A DNA stretch of 64,000 bases. Source: Devosia sp. (lineage in GTDB: Bacteria > Pseudomonadota > Alphaproteobacteria > Rhizobiales > Devosiaceae). Made by a program: the position numbers and the translations under genes. Below the pieces are notes generated by a model. It was not told the origin of the DNA. It was given only the letters and a program-made list of their open reading frames with translations, and did no database searches. The stretch spans positions 1,984,001 to 2,048,000 of the forward strand of contig NZ_CP075529.1 in assembly GCF_025809055.1 (NCBI RefSeq), in the 5' to 3' direction. This document shows positions 1 to 8,830 of this stretch, one piece after another (the stretch's first letter is position 1; every line of letters begins with the position of its first letter).

Positions 1-1107
<1,107 letters not shown>

Positions 1108-1202
1108 CCGGCCCAAAGGGCAAAATCTCTCCGGTGGAGAGATTTCAGGCTAGGGCCCACGAGAGCTGCGCTCGAATGGCGGGGCCCTAGTAAAACACAC
1201 AG

Positions 1203-1225
1203 AGGCCCGCTTCGGCGGGCCTTTT
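1203..1225 (+). terminator. Rho-independent terminator after pntB
   Basis: AGGCCCGC and GCGGGCCT form a perfect 8-bp stem with a TTCG tetraloop, followed directly by a short T run. It ends the pntB transcript. Confidence 0.9.
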
Positions 1226-1291
1226 GCTTGGTGACATCGCCGCTTGCGCGGCAGTGACGCAATAGTCAATCATGACGGCTGCGGGAGGGAC

Positions 1292-2860
1292 ATGATGGCC
1301 AAGGCAACGCGCAGCACCAAATCCGGGTCAGCGCCACCGATCCGGCGGCAGGCCGTGGTGATCGTGCACGGCCAGGGCGAGCAGCGGCCCATGGGCACCA
1401 TCCGCGACTTTGTCCACACCCTCTGGCAGGACAATCCGCAACTCGACACCCCGGGTGAAGACCATCCCCGGCCCCGGCCGATCTGGATCGTGCCAGACGA
1501 CAAGAGCGGCCTCTACGAGTTGCAGCGCATCACGACGCCCGAACACAATGGCCGGCGCACCGACTTTTTTGAACTCTACTACGCGGACCTGCTCAACGCC
1601 ACGCCGCTGCGCAATCTGTGGCGCTGGCTGCGGCGGCTGTTATGGATCGACCCGGCCTATGTGCCGCAGCACATGCGCTGGCCCTGGGCGGTGTTCTGGG
1701 TGCTGACGGTCATCACCATCATCAGCGCCATGGGCGCGCTGCTGTCGCTGCCCAAACTCCTGCAGTTCGACTGGTACGACCAGTTTCTGGCCCCGGAAGC
1801 CCGCCGCGGCCACCTGATCAGCCTTACTGGCCTCGCCCTGGTCCTGTTGCCGAAATTCATCCGGCAACTGGCCTTCATCAAGCGCATCCCCACGCAGGCG
1901 CTGATCTTTCTCATAGCGGTGGGCGTACTCGACAGCTTTGGCTGGAGCGGCCATGCGGTCAATCTCATGCTCTTGGGCTGGCTCGCCTACCTCGCCGACA
2001 CCATGCTGCTGCCTTATTTCGGCGATGCCGCCAGTTATCTCTCCGCCCAGACCGAGACCGTGCAGAGCCGCCAGGGGGTGCGCAATCGCGGCCTGGCGCT
2101 GCTCAAGGCACTGCATCAGGATCCTGAATATGACCGGGTGATCGTCATCGCCCATTCGCTGGGTTCGGTGCTGGCCTATGACCTGCTGCATATCCTGTGG
2201 CGCGAGGTCGGCCCAACCAAGGACAATCCGCCCACCCACCAGGCCGCCGAGGCGTTCAAGGCCATTGACGCCTTTGTCGCCCAGGCGCCAACGGACCAAT
2301 GGAGCGAGGCGGATATCGCCCGCTTCCAGGCGCTGCAGTGGCAGGCTTTCGAAGCCATGCGCCAGCAAAAGGCAACCGACGACACCAAGCCCGCCGGCTG
2401 GAAGGTGTCCGATCTCATCACCCTGGGCTCACCCCTCTCCAGCGCCGAATTCCTCATCACCGACGGTGCCGCCGACTTCGCCCGCATGAAAGTCGAGCGC
2501 GTCCTGCCGACGGCGCCGGCGCAAAACTATGACGAGACCCAGGGCGCGCTCTATGTCGATGCCAAGATGGGCGCGGTCGCCCACCATGCCGCAGTATTCT
2601 CGGCAGTGCGCTGGACCAATCTGTTCGACCGGTTCGACTCGCCCATGTTCTTTCTTGGCGACGCCATTTCGGGTCCTCTCGCTGGGGCCGACCGCTTCGG
2701 GCCGGGCATCCGCGACATCGATGTCGAGATCCATTGGGGACGGCTCGAATGGCGCCTGTTCACGCATAATTTCTACTGGACCGATACAGCCCAGCCCGGT
2801 TCACCCCCGGCCCCGCACATCACAGTCTTCCGCGACGCGGTCGGGCTGGAGCGGTCATAA
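1292..2860 (+). CDS. Lipase-like alpha/beta hydrolase with internal membrane segments (uncharacterised)
   Basis: 522 residues from ATG 1292, chosen because GGGAGGGA lies just upstream; an earlier in-frame ATG at 1244 sits right behind the pntB terminator with no ribosome site. The N-terminus has a beta-strand followed by HGQGEQ, resembling the oxyanion region of lipases. Near residue 289 is AHSLGS, a nucleophile elbow in the G/A-H-S-L-G form. Between them lie three or four hydrophobic stretches (about bases 1680-2010), so the hydrolase fold seems to be interrupted by a membrane-anchoring insert. The substrate is unknown. It is a single gene, flanked upstream by a terminator and downstream by a repeat and convergent soxR. 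Confidence 0.85.
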   Translation: MMAKATRSTKSGSAPPIRRQAVVIVHGQGEQRPMGTIRDFVHTLWQDNPQLDTPGEDHPRPRPIWIVPDDKSGLYELQRITTPEHNGRRTDFFELYYADLLNATPLRNLWRWLRRLLWIDPAYVPQHMRWPWAVFWVLTVITIISAMGALLSLPKLLQFDWYDQFLAPEARRGHLISLTGLALVLLPKFIRQLAFIKRIPTQALIFLIAVGVLDSFGWSGHAVNLMLLGWLAYLADTMLLPYFGDAASYLSAQTETVQSRQGVRNRGLALLKALHQDPEYDRVIVIAHSLGSVLAYDLLHILWREVGPTKDNPPTHQAAEAFKAIDAFVAQAPTDQWSEADIARFQALQWQAFEAMRQQKATDDTKPAGWKVSDLITLGSPLSSAEFLITDGAADFARMKVERVLPTAPAQNYDETQGALYVDAKMGAVAHHAAVFSAVRWTNLFDRFDSPMFFLGDAISGPLAGADRFGPGIRDIDVEIHWGRLEWRLFTHNFYWTDTAQPGSPPAPHITVFRDAVGLERS

Positions 2861-2861
2861 A

Positions 2862-2959
2862 GCGTTTTCAAGAAAAGTGGACACCACTTTTCTGGTTCGA
2901 AAACGCGACCAATCAAAAGAGTTCGAGCATTCGTTCTGATTCTATCAGAGCGAATGCTC
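2862..2959. repeat. AAAAGTGG-type palindromic intergenic repeat
   Basis: A nested palindrome: outer arms GCGTTTTC (2862-2869) and GAAAACGC (2899-2906), inner arms AGAAAAGTGG (2871-2880) and CCACTTTTCT (2884-2893). A second long hairpin follows, with arms GAGCATTCG (2925-2933) and CGAATGCTC (2951-2959). The same inner palindrome recurs at 21155-21175. It separates the convergent hydrolase and soxR genes and may also act as a bidirectional terminator. Elements of this sequence are familiar from Hyphomicrobiales genomes. Confidence 0.8.
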
Positions 2960-3405
2960 TAGTCCGGTCCACCCAGGACCTCCGAACCGGTGCCACCGCT
3001 GCGGCCATGGCGATCGCCCGGATTGCGCAGCGGACAGGTTTGGGTGGACAGGCACCCGCAGCCAATACAGCTCTCGAGGCCGTCGCGCAGCCGGATCAGC
3101 CGGTCGATCCGGGCATCGAGGGCCTGGCGCCAGGCCTGCGACATCCTCTCCCAATCTTCTGCCGTGGGTGCGCTGTCACGCGGCAGGCCCGCCATGGCGA
3201 GGCCGATGTCTTCCAGCGACAGGCCGACACTTTGCGCCGCCTGGATGACCGCAACGCGCCGCAGCACGCTGCGCTCGTAGCGCCGCTGATTGCCGCCGGT
3301 GCGCAGGGATTGGATAAGCCCCTTGCGCTCGTAGAAATGCAGTGCCGACACTGCCACGCCCGACCTTTGGGCAACCTCTCCGACGCTCAACAGAGACTTC
3401 AACAT
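2959..3405 (-). CDS. soxR: Redox-sensitive MerR-family activator SoxR
   Basis: 148 residues. The N-terminal MerR winged helix starts at LLSVGEVAQRSGV, a dimerisation helix follows, and the [2Fe-2S] ligand motif C-x2-C-x-C-x5-C is at Cys113, Cys116, Cys118 and Cys124, which defines SoxR. Oxidation of the cluster by redox-cycling compounds or superoxide lets SoxR untwist a promoter with an over-long spacer. ATG 3405 is chosen because the conserved MerR start lies there; the upstream frame crosses the operator. It is divergent from the membrane protein at 3492, with a SoxR box between them, and no soxS is nearby, as is usual outside enterics. Confidence 0.96.
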   Translation of the reverse strand: MLKSLLSVGEVAQRSGVAVSALHFYERKGLIQSLRTGGNQRRYERSVLRRVAVIQAAQSVGLSLEDIGLAMAGLPRDSAPTAEDWERMSQAWRQALDARIDRLIRLRDGLESCIGCGCLSTQTCPLRNPGDRHGRSGGTGSEVLGGPD

Positions 3406-3410
3406 CAGTA

Positions 3411-3441
3411 TTGACCTCAACCATTGTTGAGGTTCTATCAA
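3411..3441 (+). promoter_or_regulatory. SoxR-controlled promoter with SoxR box and 19-bp spacer
   Basis: The operator CCTCAACCATTGTTGAGG (3415-3432) matches the SoxR half-sites CCTCAA-N6-TTGAGG exactly. It sits between a -35 element TTGACC (3411-3416) and a -10 element TATCAA (3436-3441). The spacer is 19 bp, the lengthened spacing known for MerR/SoxR-activated promoters. The elements point rightwards, towards the gene at 3492. Confidence 0.93.
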
Positions 3442-3478
3442 TCGATCATCCACGCAACAAGCCGGCGCCGCCCGGCCG

Positions 3479-3483
3479 AGGAG
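3479..3483 (+). promoter_or_regulatory. Ribosome binding site that fixes a TTG start
   Basis: AGGAG lies 8 nt before TTG 3492. The alternative GTG at 3483 overlaps this site and is therefore unlikely to be the start. Confidence 0.7.
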
Positions 3484-3491
3484 TGCCGAAA

Positions 3492-3896
3492 TTGGACGAT
3501 GTCTTTCGCCTGCTGCTGTTCATCCACATCGGCGCGCTGCTGTTCGCCGCCGCCACCAATATCATCATGCCCGCCCTGGTTCCGCGCATGATGGCCCTGG
3601 GTGCCGAAGGGCGTGCGACCCTCGGTCCGCTCACCCGGCAGTTGAGCATCAACGCCCGCCTGAGCCTGGCTGTGCTGGTGACCACGGGCCTGCTGATGGT
3701 CGCCATTCGCTATGACGCAGGGCTGTGGTCAAACCCCTGGTTCGCCGCAAAGATGGCGTGCGTTGCAGCCATAATCCTGGCTCTGGTCATTGGCTTCACC
3801 CCGTGGGGAAAGTCCATTCCGCCGAAAGTCTTCGGCCTTGTCACGCGCCTGGCGCTGATCGGCACCATCTTCTGCGCGGTCCTGGCCTTCAACTGA
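3492..3896 (+). CDS. Small four-helix membrane protein, predicted SoxR target
   Basis: 134 residues from TTG 3492 (AGGAG eight bases upstream). Four hydrophobic helices are visible: VFRLLLFIHIGALLFAA, a segment around LSLAVLVTTGLLMVA, MACVAAIILALVIGF and LALIGTIFCAVLAFN. The layout, with an His in helix 1, is reminiscent of small CopD/DUF2269-like membrane proteins, but I cannot assign a family firmly. It is the only gene downstream of the SoxR-type promoter, so a role in the response to redox-cycling compounds or superoxide is inferred. It converges on slyX. Confidence 0.88.
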   Translation: MDDVFRLLLFIHIGALLFAAATNIIMPALVPRMMALGAEGRATLGPLTRQLSINARLSLAVLVTTGLLMVAIRYDAGLWSNPWFAAKMACVAAIILALVIGFTPWGKSIPPKVFGLVTRLALIGTIFCAVLAFN

Positions 3897-3910
3897 GCAG
3901 TCCCCTCGGC

Positions 3911-4108
3911 TCAGTAATGCGGCGGCGGCTTGTCCGTCGCCGGATCGGCAATATAGCTGCCCGAGCGGACCTGCTCTTCGAGGAGCGCGAGTTTTCGGGT
4001 CAGGAGATCGACGACTTTCCACTGCTCGGTCAGGGCGGCATTGAGCTCCTCGATCGTCTGGTCCTGATAGGCGATGCGCGTCTCCAGCGCCTCGATCCGC
4101 TGTTCCAT
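3911..4108 (-). CDS. slyX: SlyX family protein
   Basis: 65 residues, almost entirely coiled coil (EQRIEALETRIAYQDQTIEELNAALTEQ), ending in the PPPHY tail common in SlyX proteins. The function of the family is not established. Start ATG 4108 is preferred: GGGAG lies six bases upstream and the protein then begins MEQRIEALE as in relatives. ATG 4114 and TTG 4129 are also in frame. Confidence 0.88.
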   Translation of the reverse strand: MEQRIEALETRIAYQDQTIEELNAALTEQWKVVDLLTRKLALLEEQVRSGSYIADPATDKPPPHY

Positions 4109-4260
4109 CTCCATCTCCCAGCTTACCAAATCGACCCCAGTTAGCCGCCTTTTGCGGCTCCCTCAAGCCGCTCCGCTTGCGGCGGAGAGATGACGCAAAC
4201 GGAACTTATCCACAACAATGGCCGTTTCTAGGTGGCAATATGCAATGGGGAGCCGCGAAA

Positions 4261-4818
4261 ATGGCCACCGCAGCAACGTTTACCACCACTGCCTCGACCC
4301 AGTCCGTCGTCAGCGCCAATCTGCGTCCGGTTCTGACCATGATCGTCTGCGCCGGTCTGCCCATGGGCATTTTCGGCCTCGTCAACCTGGTCTTCGAGAG
4401 CCTGGGCGTGCTGCCCCTGTTCTTCGCCCCGTTCGGCCTGCCAGGCTGGGCTGGCGGCGCCATTCACCTGTTCCAGCTCGCCCTTCTGGGCGGCGCCTTC
4501 TGGGCCCTTCTCGACGCCCGCGCCGACCGGGCTACGCGCCTCTGGCTGGCCGCGTTCACGTCTGCATACATTCTCCTGCCCTTCATCACCCCGCCGCTGG
4601 ATTCGCTGCAGCTTGGCATCCTGTGCTCGAGCCTGTTCCTTCTGGCGCTGGCAGCCCTGCGCCGCGCCGGTGCGGCCTCCCCGCTGGCCGGCTGGCTGAT
4701 GGCCCCAGTGCTGTCGGTTCTGGGCCTCAGCGCCGCAATGGGCCTGGTGATCACCGCTGCCTATACGCCGCCCTTTGCCCTCATCCAGGGCCAGAACCCG
4801 GTCCCGCCCGCCGCCTGA
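4261..4818 (+). CDS. Uncharacterised multi-pass membrane protein
   Basis: 185 residues from ATG 4261, which has GGGGAG eight bases upstream. A short polar Ala/Thr-rich N-terminus is followed by about five hydrophobic segments (TMIVCAGLPMGIFGLVN, IHLFQLALLGGAFWALL, LWLAAFTSAYILLPF, LGILCSSLFLLALAAL, VLSVLGLSAAMGLVI). I see no catalytic motif and do not recognise the family. It stands alone between divergent slyX and the FrnE gene. Confidence 0.8.
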   Translation: MATAATFTTTASTQSVVSANLRPVLTMIVCAGLPMGIFGLVNLVFESLGVLPLFFAPFGLPGWAGGAIHLFQLALLGGAFWALLDARADRATRLWLAAFTSAYILLPFITPPLDSLQLGILCSSLFLLALAALRRAGAASPLAGWLMAPVLSVLGLSAAMGLVITAAYTPPFALIQGQNPVPPAA

Positions 4819-4903
4819 TTGGCCGGTTACCCGCAAGTGCCCTCTTGTCACCTCCCGCCCGGACAGCCATCTGGGCGGGAGGATTTCGTTTGAAGGGTTC
4901 GCC

Positions 4904-5542
4904 ATGACCAAACTGCTCAAGATCGATGTGTTCACCGACGTTGTCTGCCCCTGGTGCCTCGTCGGCTCTGCCCGTCTCGATCAGGCGCTGGCGTCCCTGC
5001 CCGAGGATGTGGAAGTCGAAATCGAGAACCATCCCTTCTATCTCGACCCAAGCGTTCCCCCCGAAGGCGTGGACGTGGGCGAAATGCTCAAAGCCAAGTA
5101 TGGCCGCGACCCCCAGGAGATGTGGGCCCGGGTGGAAGGCGAGGCGAAAAAGGCCGGCATCGATCTCGATCTCAGCCAGCAGCCGCGCATGTTCAACACT
5201 GCCAAGGCCCATACCATCACCCGTTTGTCCCGCGGCAACGGCAACCAGCACGAATTGGCCAATGCCATTGCCGAGGCCTATTTCCTCGGCCATCGCCAGA
5301 TCAACGACGACAATGTCCTGGTCGATATTGCCGTCGAGCATGGCTGGGACCGGGGCGACGCGCTGGATGCCATTACCGACGAGCATGAATTGTCCATCAC
5401 CGCCCAACTGGCCCAGAGCGCGGCCGAACAGGGTATTCGTGGTGTGCCCTTCTTCGTCTTCGGCGGCAAATATGCCCTCTCCGGCGCTCAGCCAGATGAG
5501 GTCTTCCATCAGGCGCTGGAAAAGATTACCTCCGAGTTGTGA
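4904..5542 (+). CDS. DsbA-family dithiol oxidoreductase, FrnE-like
   Basis: 212 residues with a thioredoxin-like fold. The redox motif is C15-P-W-C18 in FTDVVCPWC, followed by the FrnE-type PFYLDP segment, a helical insert with FNTAKAHTITRLS, and GIRGVPFFVFGGKYALSGAQ containing the cis-proline Val-Pro. There is no signal peptide, so it is probably cytoplasmic like other FrnE proteins. The start ATG 4904 leaves the usual N-terminal strand intact; GGGCGGGAGG lies somewhat far upstream. The hydrolase at 5585 follows after 42 bp. Confidence 0.93.
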   Translation: MTKLLKIDVFTDVVCPWCLVGSARLDQALASLPEDVEVEIENHPFYLDPSVPPEGVDVGEMLKAKYGRDPQEMWARVEGEAKKAGIDLDLSQQPRMFNTAKAHTITRLSRGNGNQHELANAIAEAYFLGHRQINDDNVLVDIAVEHGWDRGDALDAITDEHELSITAQLAQSAAEQGIRGVPFFVFGGKYALSGAQPDEVFHQALEKITSEL

Positions 5543-5584
5543 CAGCGCCCGCGCTTCTTTAGGCCGGCGCGGAAGAGAGGTATC

Positions 5585-6394
5585 GTGAAACTGCTGCGCC
5601 GGATCGTCGTCATCGCCGCCATTGTCCTCGTGGCTCTCTACGCCGCCATTGTCGGCTACATGTTCTTCAATCAGCGCGCCCTTCAATACGACGCCGAAGG
5701 TCCCATCACCCCACTTGCCGAGACCGCGCTTACCCAGGCCCGCGCCATCGCCCTGCCCTCGGGAGACGGGACGATCAACGGCTGGTATCAGCCGCCCCGG
5801 CCGGGCATGCCGATCATCGTCTATTACAAGGGCAATTCCGGCAGCTTCAGCCGCGAGCATGAGCGCTACGCCCGGTTCGTGGCCGATGGCTACGGCTTCA
5901 TCGCCTTCGACTATCGTGGCTTTCCTGCCTCGCCCGGCGCGATCTCGGAGGACAATATCCTCACCGATGCGCTGACCGCCTTCGACTGGGCCGCCGAACA
6001 GGGCGCGCCCCTGCTCATCTGGGGTCGATCGCTCGGCTCGGGTCCGGCGACCTATGTGGCCAGCCAGCGCGATGCGGCTGCCCTGCTGCTCGAAACGCCG
6101 TTCCTGTCGGCCGTGACCGTAGCGGGCGAACGCTATCCGGTTCTGCCGGTATCGCTGGTGATGCAGGATCAGTTCCGCAATGATCAGTGGATCGCCGAGG
6201 TCAGCGAACCGGTGCTGGTGGCTCATGGCACTGCGGACACCACCATCGGCGTCTCCAATGGCGAGCGTCTCTACGCCCTGGCACCCAATCCGGTCGACCT
6301 CTGGATCGTCCCCGGCGCCGGCCATTCCGATCTCTGGGACGCCGGCATCTGGGCAGAAGCCAGGCCGTTCTTCGAGCAGGCGATGACCCCGTGA
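5585..6394 (+). CDS. Membrane-anchored alpha/beta hydrolase (BEM46/YfhR-like)
   Basis: 269 residues from GTG 5585 (AGAGAGG upstream). An N-terminal membrane anchor (about residues 6-28) is followed by a hydrolase core. Nucleophile Ser149 lies in WGRSLGSG, the acid is probably Asp218 (HGTADTT) and His247 is in GAGHSDL. The oxyanion strand YYKGNSGS resembles the BEM46/YfhR family of peptidase-S9-like hydrolases. Its stop overlaps the GTG of the MFS gene (GTGA), so the two are translationally coupled. Confidence 0.9.
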   Translation: MKLLRRIVVIAAIVLVALYAAIVGYMFFNQRALQYDAEGPITPLAETALTQARAIALPSGDGTINGWYQPPRPGMPIIVYYKGNSGSFSREHERYARFVADGYGFIAFDYRGFPASPGAISEDNILTDALTAFDWAAEQGAPLLIWGRSLGSGPATYVASQRDAAALLLETPFLSAVTVAGERYPVLPVSLVMQDQFRNDQWIAEVSEPVLVAHGTADTTIGVSNGERLYALAPNPVDLWIVPGAGHSDLWDAGIWAEARPFFEQAMTP

Positions 6395-7602
6395 CCTCCC
6401 CCGCCCCGGCGGGCATGTCAGCGCGCCGCACCGCCATCATTGGCGGTCTCATGGTGGCGACCGGACCGCTGAGCCTCACGCTCTATACCCCGGCCCTGCC
6501 CACCATCGTGGCCGATTTCGGCAGCAGCGACGCAGCCGGCAAATTGACCCTGACCGTCTATTTCGCAGCCTTTGCCCTGGCGCAATTGATCTGCGGTCCG
6601 CTCTCGGATCGCTATGGCAGACGCCGCGTCGGCATGGCCTTCTTCGCCGTCTATGTGCTGGGCAGCCTGATCTGTGCGCTCGCACCCTCGCTCGAGGTGC
6701 TGTTCATCGGCCGCTTCGTACAGGGTTTCGGCGTTTCCGCCGGGGTAGCGCTCTCCCGCGCCATGGTGCGCGATCAGTTCGCCGGCAGCGAAGCCATTCG
6801 CATCCTCACCCTCATCAACCTCATTCTGACGGTGACGCCGGCCGTGGCGCCGACCCTGGGCAGCGTCATCCTGCTGCTCGGCACCTGGCACATCATGTTC
6901 GTGGTCATGGCCGGATTCGGCCTCGCCATCCTGGCGCTCCTGGCCACCAATGCCCGTGAGACCCTGCCGGAAAGCGCCCGCATTCCGTTCCGGCCCGGCG
7001 TCATCTTCGGCAATTACCGCAAGCTCCTGGCAGCGCCGGATTTCCTCGTCCCCACACTGCTGTTGTGTCTTGCCTTCTGGGGCTTTCACGGCTTTACCGC
7101 CCTGCTCCCCTTCATCTTCATCGATGGCATGGGTCTCACGCCCTTCCAGTTCGCCATGGCCATGCTGGTGCAGACTGCATCCTTCATCACCGGCAATCTG
7201 ATCGTCAGCGGCCTCGCCATGCGGATATCGGGCCCAAGACTGATGTCCACTTCCCTGATTCTCTTCGGTATCAGCGGCCTCGGCTTTGCGGTGCTGCCGC
7301 CTCTGTTTCCCGCTTCGGTCATCGCGGTCATGGCGCCGGTGGGGGTATGGATGCTCGGCATCGCCTTCCTCAGCCCCAGCGCCACCGCAGCCGCCATGTC
7401 GGGGTTCGGATCCATGGCCGGTGCCGCCGGCGCCATGACCGGCTTTTTCCAGGTGGGCGGCGGATTTGCCGGCTCGCTGGCGGCAGGCCTGCTGTTTCCA
7501 GACGCCTGGACGGCGCTGGTCGTCATGCTGCCGCTCGTGGCGGCAACCACCATTGCCCTGGCGGTCTTTGATCGCTGGCGCCGCGCTCGCCAGCCGCACT
7601 AG
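6391..7602 (+). CDS. Bcr/CflA-type MFS drug exporter
   Basis: 403 residues with twelve predicted helices. The MFS motif A region reads GPLSDRYGRRRVG between helices 2 and 3, and FVQGFGVSAGVALSRAMVRD is the helix-4 segment characteristic of Bcr/CflA multidrug exporters. Proton-coupled efflux of small compounds is expected; the substrate is unknown. GTG 6391 overlaps the hydrolase stop by four bases; ATG 6415 is an alternative start. A bidirectional terminator follows at 7621. Confidence 0.92.
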   Translation: MTSPAPAGMSARRTAIIGGLMVATGPLSLTLYTPALPTIVADFGSSDAAGKLTLTVYFAAFALAQLICGPLSDRYGRRRVGMAFFAVYVLGSLICALAPSLEVLFIGRFVQGFGVSAGVALSRAMVRDQFAGSEAIRILTLINLILTVTPAVAPTLGSVILLLGTWHIMFVVMAGFGLAILALLATNARETLPESARIPFRPGVIFGNYRKLLAAPDFLVPTLLLCLAFWGFHGFTALLPFIFIDGMGLTPFQFAMAMLVQTASFITGNLIVSGLAMRISGPRLMSTSLILFGISGLGFAVLPPLFPASVIAVMAPVGVWMLGIAFLSPSATAAAMSGFGSMAGAAGAMTGFFQVGGGFAGSLAAGLLFPDAWTALVVMLPLVAATTIALAVFDRWRRARQPH

Positions 7603-7620
7603 CCTATTGCCGGACAAACG

Positions 7621-7650
7621 AAAACGCCGCCCCGGAAGGGACGGCGTTTC
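7621..7650. terminator. Bidirectional terminator between the MFS gene and rpsU
   Basis: Arms AAACGCCG (7622-7629) and CGGCGTTT (7642-7649), with an inner CCC/GGG pairing around GGAA. A-rich and T-rich flanks on either side suit both convergent genes. Confidence 0.85.
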
Positions 7651-7672
7651 AAATCAGAACGGTCAGGGCCGA

Positions 7673-7897
7673 CTAGCTGCGGCCGGGAGCCGCGATCAGG
7701 CCTTCGCGCTGGGCGCGCTTGCGGGCCAGCTTGCGCGCGCGGCGCACAGCTTCTGCCTTCTGGCGGGCCTTCTTTTCGGAGGGCTTTTCATAATAATTGC
7801 GAAGCTTCATCTCGCGGAAGACACCTTCGCGCTGCAGCTTCTTCTTGAGCGCGCGCAGCGCCTGGTCAACATTGTTATCGCGAACGACTACTTGCAA
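7673..7897 (-). CDS. rpsU: 30S ribosomal protein S21
   Basis: 74 residues beginning MQVVVRDNNVDQALRALKKKLQ, with the conserved REMKLRNYYEKPSEKKAR core and a basic Arg/Lys-rich tail. S21 is the small 30S protein near the anti-Shine-Dalgarno helix. Monocistronic, with the shared terminator at 7621-7650 downstream. Confidence 0.98.
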   Translation of the reverse strand: MQVVVRDNNVDQALRALKKKLQREGVFREMKLRNYYEKPSEKKARQKAEAVRRARKLARKRAQREGLIAAPGRS

Positions 7898-8113
7898 AGG
7901 TCAACTGCCCTTTCAAAGCCTGGCAATTTGGTTGGATTGAAGCGCCGCGGCCAAAACAGCCACGTCGCCGACCAGCGGAAGCCGGTCACCGTGGCGGGGT
8001 CTATAACGCAAGATTCCCGACCTGTCCACACATGGGGACCGGAAAATTGCAGACATATTGCCCGCTTCGACCCATCGCGCTAACGCTGGGCGGAGCCAAT
8101 GGAGAGCCATCCC

Positions 8114-8806
8114 ATGCATCAGCCCGTCGTCTTTCTACCCGGACTCATCTGCGACGCCCGCCTCTGGCGCGATGTGATCGACGGCCTGGCCGACCGCGTG
8201 GCCCCCATGGTGGCCGATCTGCGCCTTGATGACACCATCGCCGCCATGGCCAGCCGCACGCTGGCGGCAGCGCCCCAGCGCTTCGCCCTGGCGGGGCTGT
8301 CCATGGGCGGCTATGTGGCGCTCGAAATCATGCGCCAGGCGCCCGACCGGGTCACGCACCTGGCCCTGTTCGACACCTCGGCCCGCGCCGACACCGAAGA
8401 GCGCCGCGAAACCCGGCGCAAGGGCATCGAGATGATCGGCCAGGGCAAGTTCATCGGCGTGTCCCGGGGGTTGCTGGGCCAGCTCGTCGCGCCGCACCAT
8501 CTGGGCACGCCGCTGGCCGAGGAGGTGCAGGCCATGTCCGAGCGCGTGGGCGAGCAGGCCTATATCCGTCAACAAAAGGCGATTCTCGGCCGGATCGATT
8601 CCGTCCCCCATCTCGCCGACATCGCCGTACCGACCCTGGTCGGCGTGGGCATGCTCGACAAGATGACACCGCCCGAACTGGCCGAGGAAATGGCGCAGCA
8701 CATCCCCGGGGCGGACCTCGTCCGCTTTCCGGAGGCCGCGCACCTGCCGACCATGGAAAATCCGGCCTCGGTCATCGCCGCCATGCGAAACTGGCTCGCC
8801 CGATAG
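8114..8806 (+). CDS. Alpha/beta hydrolase (esterase-like)
   Basis: 230 residues from ATG 8114, with GGAGAG seven bases upstream; the ATG at 8099 overlaps that site. The oxyanion segment is FLPGLICDARLW, nucleophile Ser63 is in GLSMGG, the acid is probably the Asp of GMLDKMTPP and the His is in EAAHLPTMENP. The lid is helical (TRRKGIEMIGQGKF). This is the MhpC/RutD-like fold; the substrate is not evident. No operon partner: purEK converge from the other side. Confidence 0.9.
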   Translation: MHQPVVFLPGLICDARLWRDVIDGLADRVAPMVADLRLDDTIAAMASRTLAAAPQRFALAGLSMGGYVALEIMRQAPDRVTHLALFDTSARADTEERRETRRKGIEMIGQGKFIGVSRGLLGQLVAPHHLGTPLAEEVQAMSERVGEQAYIRQQKAILGRIDSVPHLADIAVPTLVGVGMLDKMTPPELAEEMAQHIPGADLVRFPEAAHLPTMENPASVIAAMRNWLAR

Positions 8807-8830
8807 CCTGAGTGGAGCCGCGGAACCGTC

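Noticed and set aside
4781..6325. 514-codon minus-strand open frame across the FrnE and hydrolase genes
   Set aside because: It crosses two clear genes on the other strand, and its composition (Gly/Asp/His/Arg) is that of an antisense shadow.
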